NCBI GenBank assembly: GCA_026989715.1
Contig: JALSIU010000336.1
Coordinates: forward strand, 1-8,431
From: Methylomonas sp.
GTDB lineage: Bacteria > Pseudomonadota > Gammaproteobacteria > Methylococcales > Methylomonadaceae
Direction: 5' to 3'
DNA length: 8,431 bases
The position numbers and the translations under genes were made by a program. Position 1 is the first letter of the stretch; each line of letters begins with the position of its first letter. The notes under the pieces are model-generated. The model worked only from the letters and a program-made list of their open reading frames with translations, was not told the origin of the DNA and ran no database searches. Of the stretch, positions 5,555 through 8,431 are shown one piece after another.

Positions 5555-6799
5555 TTGAGTACACGTCGCGTTGTTATTACAGGACTAGGCGCAATCACGC
5601 CTCTTGCAAATACTGTTTCTGAAACATGGGATGGAATTGTCAACGGAAAAAGCGGTATAACACCGATTGATTCTTTTGATATTTCTGCTTTTGCTTCCAC
5701 ATTTGGCGGGGTTATCAGAGATTTTGATGTGACTCAGTATATTGCCGCTAAAGATGCTAAGCGCATGGATGGCTTTATTCAATATGGTATTGCTGCCGGT
5801 AGTCAGGCTATTGAAGATTCCGGTTTAGACATAACGGATGCTAATGCAGAAAGAATTGGCGTTGCAATTGGTTCGGGGATAGGGGGGATAACAGGCATCG
5901 AAGATTGCCATGCGACCTACTCTAAAAGTGGTCCACGTCGTATTTCGCCTTTTTTTGTACCAGGAAATATCATTAATATGATTTCCGGTAACTTATCTAT
6001 TAAATATGGCTTAAAAGGTCCCAATTTTTCTATTGTGACAGCTTGTACAACAGGGACACATAATATTGGCGATGCCGCTAGGCTTATTAAATATGGCGAT
6101 GCAGATGTGATGATTGCCGGCGGTGCAGAGCGTTGTACGACCTCGCCAACTGCAATGGGTGGCTTTGCTTCTGCAAAAGCATTATCACGCCGCAATGATG
6201 ACCCACAAGCTGCCAGCCGACCTTGGGATCAAGATCGTGATGGCTTTGTGTTGAGTGATGGTGCGGGTGTTGTTGTGTTGGAAGAATTGGAACATGCCTT
6301 AGCACGTGGTGCTAATATTTATGCTGAAGTGGTGGGTTATGGTATGAGTGGCGATGCTTATCATATGACCTCTCCTTCCGTCGGTGGTGAAGGAGCTGCG
6401 CGTTGCATGAAGAATGCTTTACGTGATGCCGGTTTAAATGCAGATCAAGTGGATTATATTAATGCACATGGTACATCGACTCCGGCAGGTGATGTCGGTG
6501 AAACACAAGCCATGAAAACGGCCTTAGGTGACCATGCTTATAAAGTTGCTGTTAGCTCAACAAAATCAATGATTGGACATATGTTAGGTGCTGCAGGTGG
6601 TATTGAAGCTGTTTTAAGTGCTTTGGCGATTAAAAATCAAATTGCGCCGCCGACGATTAATTTAGAAAATCAAGATCCTGAGTGTGATTTGGACTATGTA
6701 CCCAATACTGCACGGGACATGAAAATTGATATTGCTGTGTCTAATTCATTTGGTTTTGGTGGTACCAATGGTACCTTAGTGTTTAAACGCTACGAATAA
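5555..6799 (+). CDS. fabF: 3-oxoacyl-ACP synthase II (KAS II, FabF), TTG start
   Basis: FabF elongates acyl-ACP with malonyl-ACP and in E. coli also controls the temperature-dependent balance of unsaturated acids. The 414-residue protein is full length. The start STRRVVITGLGAITP aligns with E. coli SKRRVVVTGLG, so the TTG at 5555 is the only sensible start. The Cys-His-His triad is complete: Cys164 in VTACTTGTHN (161-170), His305 in NAHGTSTPAGD (303-313) and His342 in SSTKSMIGHMLGAAGG (334-349), with Lys337 in that last motif. The gatekeeper region SFGFGGTNG (398-406) is also intact. YHMTSPS (269-275) and RPWDQDRDGFVL (222-233) favour KAS II over KAS I. A rare start codon, a weak ribosome site and a hairpin upstream suggest it is expressed far below acpP. 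pabC follows after 16 bases. Confidence 0.97.
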   Translation: MSTRRVVITGLGAITPLANTVSETWDGIVNGKSGITPIDSFDISAFASTFGGVIRDFDVTQYIAAKDAKRMDGFIQYGIAAGSQAIEDSGLDITDANAERIGVAIGSGIGGITGIEDCHATYSKSGPRRISPFFVPGNIINMISGNLSIKYGLKGPNFSIVTACTTGTHNIGDAARLIKYGDADVMIAGGAERCTTSPTAMGGFASAKALSRRNDDPQAASRPWDQDRDGFVLSDGAGVVVLEELEHALARGANIYAEVVGYGMSGDAYHMTSPSVGGEGAARCMKNALRDAGLNADQVDYINAHGTSTPAGDVGETQAMKTALGDHAYKVAVSSTKSMIGHMLGAAGGIEAVLSALAIKNQIAPPTINLENQDPECDLDYVPNTARDMKIDIAVSNSFGFGGTNGTLVFKRYE

Positions 6800-6804
6800 A
6801 TGAT

Positions 6805-6808
6805 GAGG
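6805..6808 (+). promoter_or_regulatory. Shine-Dalgarno site that fixes the pabC start
   Basis: GAGG lies seven bases before GTG 6816 but only one base before the alternative TTG at 6810. The spacing therefore selects GTG 6816. Confidence 0.65.
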
Positions 6809-6815
6809 TTTGCTG

Positions 6816-7643
6816 GTGATTTTAGTCAATGGCGAACAGCAAAATACAATTGCAGTCACAGACCGAGGCTTACATTATGGTGACGGTTTGTTTGAAACAA
6901 TTGAAATTATCCAAGGACAGCCCGTTTTTTTAACAGAACACTTAGCAAGGTTAAAAGCGGGCTGTTGTACCTTGAAAATTCCTTATCCACCGACTGCTCT
7001 GTTGTTGGAGGAAATCGCTCAAGTCAGTAAAAATTGTACGCATGGTGCGTTAAAGTTAATGCTGACACGGGGAACGGGAGGGCGCGGCTATCGCCAGCCC
7101 GAGCTTGTTCAGGCAACTCGCTTTATTGCTTTACATCCTTATCCTGAATATCCTGAAAGCTATGCCACACAAGGTGTTGATGTACGCTTTTGTACGACTC
7201 GATTAGGGCTGAGTGATGTCTTAGCAGGGCTTAAGCATAATAATCGTTTAGAACAAGTTCTTGCGCGTGCAGAGTGGCAAGATGAATACCAAGAGGGCCT
7301 AATGTTGAACTTGCATGAGCAAGTTATAGAAGGCACTATGACGAATTTATTTGTGGTAAAAGACGGAGTACTATATACACCAAAACTGGGCTTGTCGGGT
7401 ATTGTTGGGATCATTCGTCAGATTGTCTTATCACTTGCTCTGCAACAAAAGATACCTGTGCAAGAGTTTGAATTATCACGAGGTTTTGTGATGGCGGCAG
7501 ATGAGTTGTTTTTAACTAATTCACTTATCGGCATTTGGCCAATCAAAACTTTGGAAAAGAAAGTTTACTCAGTAGGGGCTGTTACCCAATTGGTGCAACA
7601 GGCTTTTACCGCCTATAAAGCCAGCACAATGCAAAAATGTTAA
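6816..7643 (+). CDS. pabC: aminodeoxychorismate lyase PabC, GTG start
   Basis: PabC is a pyridoxal-phosphate enzyme that splits 4-amino-4-deoxychorismate into p-aminobenzoate and pyruvate for folate synthesis. It belongs to the fold-type IV class with branched-chain and D-amino acid aminotransferases. From GTG 6816 the protein has 275 residues and begins ILVNG, aligning with E. coli FLING. The cofactor Lys140 in LAGLKHNNRLEQVL (136-149) then falls at the same residue number as in E. coli PabC. Other matches are VTDRGLHYGDGLFET (14-28), TRGTGGRGY (84-92), EGTMTNLFVV (172-181) and NSLIGIWPI (235-243). A TTG at 6810 would add two residues but is too close to the ribosome site. A D-amino acid aminotransferase is the main alternative; the motifs and the fabF-pabC-mltG context favour the lyase. 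The stop overlaps the start of mltG. Confidence 0.93.
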   Translation: MILVNGEQQNTIAVTDRGLHYGDGLFETIEIIQGQPVFLTEHLARLKAGCCTLKIPYPPTALLLEEIAQVSKNCTHGALKLMLTRGTGGRGYRQPELVQATRFIALHPYPEYPESYATQGVDVRFCTTRLGLSDVLAGLKHNNRLEQVLARAEWQDEYQEGLMLNLHEQVIEGTMTNLFVVKDGVLYTPKLGLSGIVGIIRQIVLSLALQQKIPVQEFELSRGFVMAADELFLTNSLIGIWPIKTLEKKVYSVGAVTQLVQQAFTAYKASTMQKC

Positions 7644-8431
7644 TGCGTTTAGCGGGCGGTTTGTTATTTGCCCTGAGTATGACATTAGCTTGGGTATGGT
7701 TTGAATATCAAGCTTTTATTACCTCGCCTTTAGTCACTCAATCCCCTGTTATTATTGATATTCGTCAGGGCAGTTCATTTCATCGTATTATTCAGACCTT
7801 AAATGAGCAAAAATTATCCGCTAATAAACACTGGTTTAAGCTTTTAGCTTATCAAGAAGGTTTAATTAATAAATTAAAAGCCGGTGAATACGAATTACCT
7901 ATTGGTATGACCCCGAAAGCTTTTTTATTATTACTGAGCAGTGGGAAAACACGACAATATGTAATTACTTTTCCGGAAGGCTGGACGTTTAGACAAATGC
8001 GTACTGCTTTAGCTGAAAATCCCCATATTACGCACACCACGACAGGTTTAAGTGATACCACTGTTTTGCAGAAAATCACCATGCAATATTCACACCCTGA
8101 AGGCCTATTTTTTCCGGATACGTATCAGTTTGAAAAGTACACGACTGACTTAGCGATTCTTAAACGTGCTTATCAGAAAATGCAAGGTGTTTTGCAACAA
8201 GAATGGGCGACGAAAATGCCAAATTTACCTTTAAAAAATGCCTATGAAGCCTTGATTTTAGCTTCTATTGTTGAAAAAGAAACGGGTGATATTGCGGAGC
8301 GACCTATTATTGCAGGTGTTTTTATTCGCAGGTTAAAAACGGGGATGCGTCTGCAAACTGATCCAACGGTTATTTATGGCATGGGGGAACAGTATCAGGG
8401 GAATATTCGCAAACGTGATTTACGCACCCGG
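7637..8431 (+). CDS. mltG: endolytic murein transglycosylase MltG (YceG), 3' end cut by window edge
   Basis: MltG is an inner-membrane enzyme that cleaves nascent glycan strands and is thought to set where their synthesis stops. The 265 codons present run off the right edge. E. coli MltG has 340 residues, so roughly the last quarter is missing. Residues 4-21 are a hydrophobic N-terminal segment that fits one membrane anchor. A LysM-like part follows (KAGEYELPIGMTPKAF at 81-96, FPEGWTFRQM at 112-121), then the YceG catalytic domain with EGLFFPDTYQF (155-165), likely catalytic Glu213 in ILASIVEKET (207-216), and MRLQTDPTVIYGMG (237-250). ATG 7637 overlaps the end of pabC by seven bases; the in-frame ATG at 7643 overlaps its stop by one base (TAATG) and is equally possible. 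Neither has a Shine-Dalgarno, so translation probably depends on coupling to pabC. In E. coli tmk and holB follow this gene. Confidence 0.95.
   Translation, partial: MLMRLAGGLLFALSMTLAWVWFEYQAFITSPLVTQSPVIIDIRQGSSFHRIIQTLNEQKLSANKHWFKLLAYQEGLINKLKAGEYELPIGMTPKAFLLLLSSGKTRQYVITFPEGWTFRQMRTALAENPHITHTTTGLSDTTVLQKITMQYSHPEGLFFPDTYQFEKYTTDLAILKRAYQKMQGVLQQEWATKMPNLPLKNAYEALILASIVEKETGDIAERPIIAGVFIRRLKTGMRLQTDPTVIYGMGEQYQGNIRKRDLRTR

Noticed and set aside
5917..6305. Overlapping minus-strand open frames opposite fabF
   Set aside because: They lie opposite fully conserved fabF sequence. Their translations are low-complexity or His/Ser-rich with no family resemblance, and no antisense promoter was seen.
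7852..8082. Minus-strand open frame opposite mltG
   Set aside because: The opposite strand encodes conserved MltG sequence, and the antisense translation resembles nothing recognisable.
1..8431. Hidden mobile, defence or otherwise novel system
   Set aside because: All ten plus-strand genes and the one minus-strand gene belong to the well-known yceF/yceD-to-mltG cluster with no insertion, broken gene, direct-repeat array or unusual fusion. The only open questions are regulatory.

Overview
The window is a canonical gammaproteobacterial fatty-acid and phospholipid biosynthesis (fab) cluster in a moderately AT-rich genome. The order is maf/yceF (divergent, minus strand) then yceD - rpmF - plsX - fabH - fabD - fabG - acpP - fabF - pabC - mltG, all on the plus strand. 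This is the same order as in Escherichia coli and many other Gammaproteobacteria, and every protein aligns by eye with its E. coli counterpart over nearly its full length. The genus cannot be fixed by reading. A free-living or symbiotic gammaproteobacterium outside the enterics (for example a Methylococcales-type organism) is only a guess. No mobile element, phage gene, CRISPR array, tRNA or rRNA was seen.

Layout. Bases 1-576 hold a Maf-type nucleotide pyrophosphatase on the minus strand, cut by the left edge just before its stop. A 49-bp divergent spacer (577-625) carries a very good sigma70-type promoter that would start transcription almost on the yceD start codon. yceD and rpmF (626-1326) are fused by a one-base stop/start overlap. 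A GC-rich hairpin followed by a T run (1379-1406) separates them from plsX. plsX, fabH, fabD and fabG (1434-5106) form a tight block with 4-nt and 8-nt overlaps and one 10-nt gap. A 130-bp spacer (5107-5236) then carries an AT-rich palindrome, a perfect -10 box followed by a GC-rich discriminator, and a hairpin-containing leader for acpP. acpP (5237-5467) is followed by a long hairpin, and then fabF (TTG start), pabC (GTG start) and mltG run to the right edge, where mltG is cut.

How it works together. FabD makes malonyl-ACP on the carrier AcpP. FabH starts the chain with acetyl-CoA, FabG reduces each 3-ketoacyl-ACP and FabF elongates. PlsX converts finished acyl-ACP to acyl-phosphate for phospholipid synthesis. 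YceD and L32 link the cluster to ribosome production. PabC supplies p-aminobenzoate for folate, and MltG cleaves nascent peptidoglycan. The dehydratase (FabA/FabZ), the enoyl reductase and acetyl-CoA carboxylase are not in this window.

The gene content is ordinary, and I found no undescribed system. What deserves a second look is regulatory: a nearly leaderless yceD transcript, a terminator or attenuator between rpmF and plsX with no obvious promoter after it, a stable-RNA-like promoter and structured leader for acpP, a 13-bp hairpin between acpP and fabF, and three non-ATG start codons (plsX, fabF, pabC).
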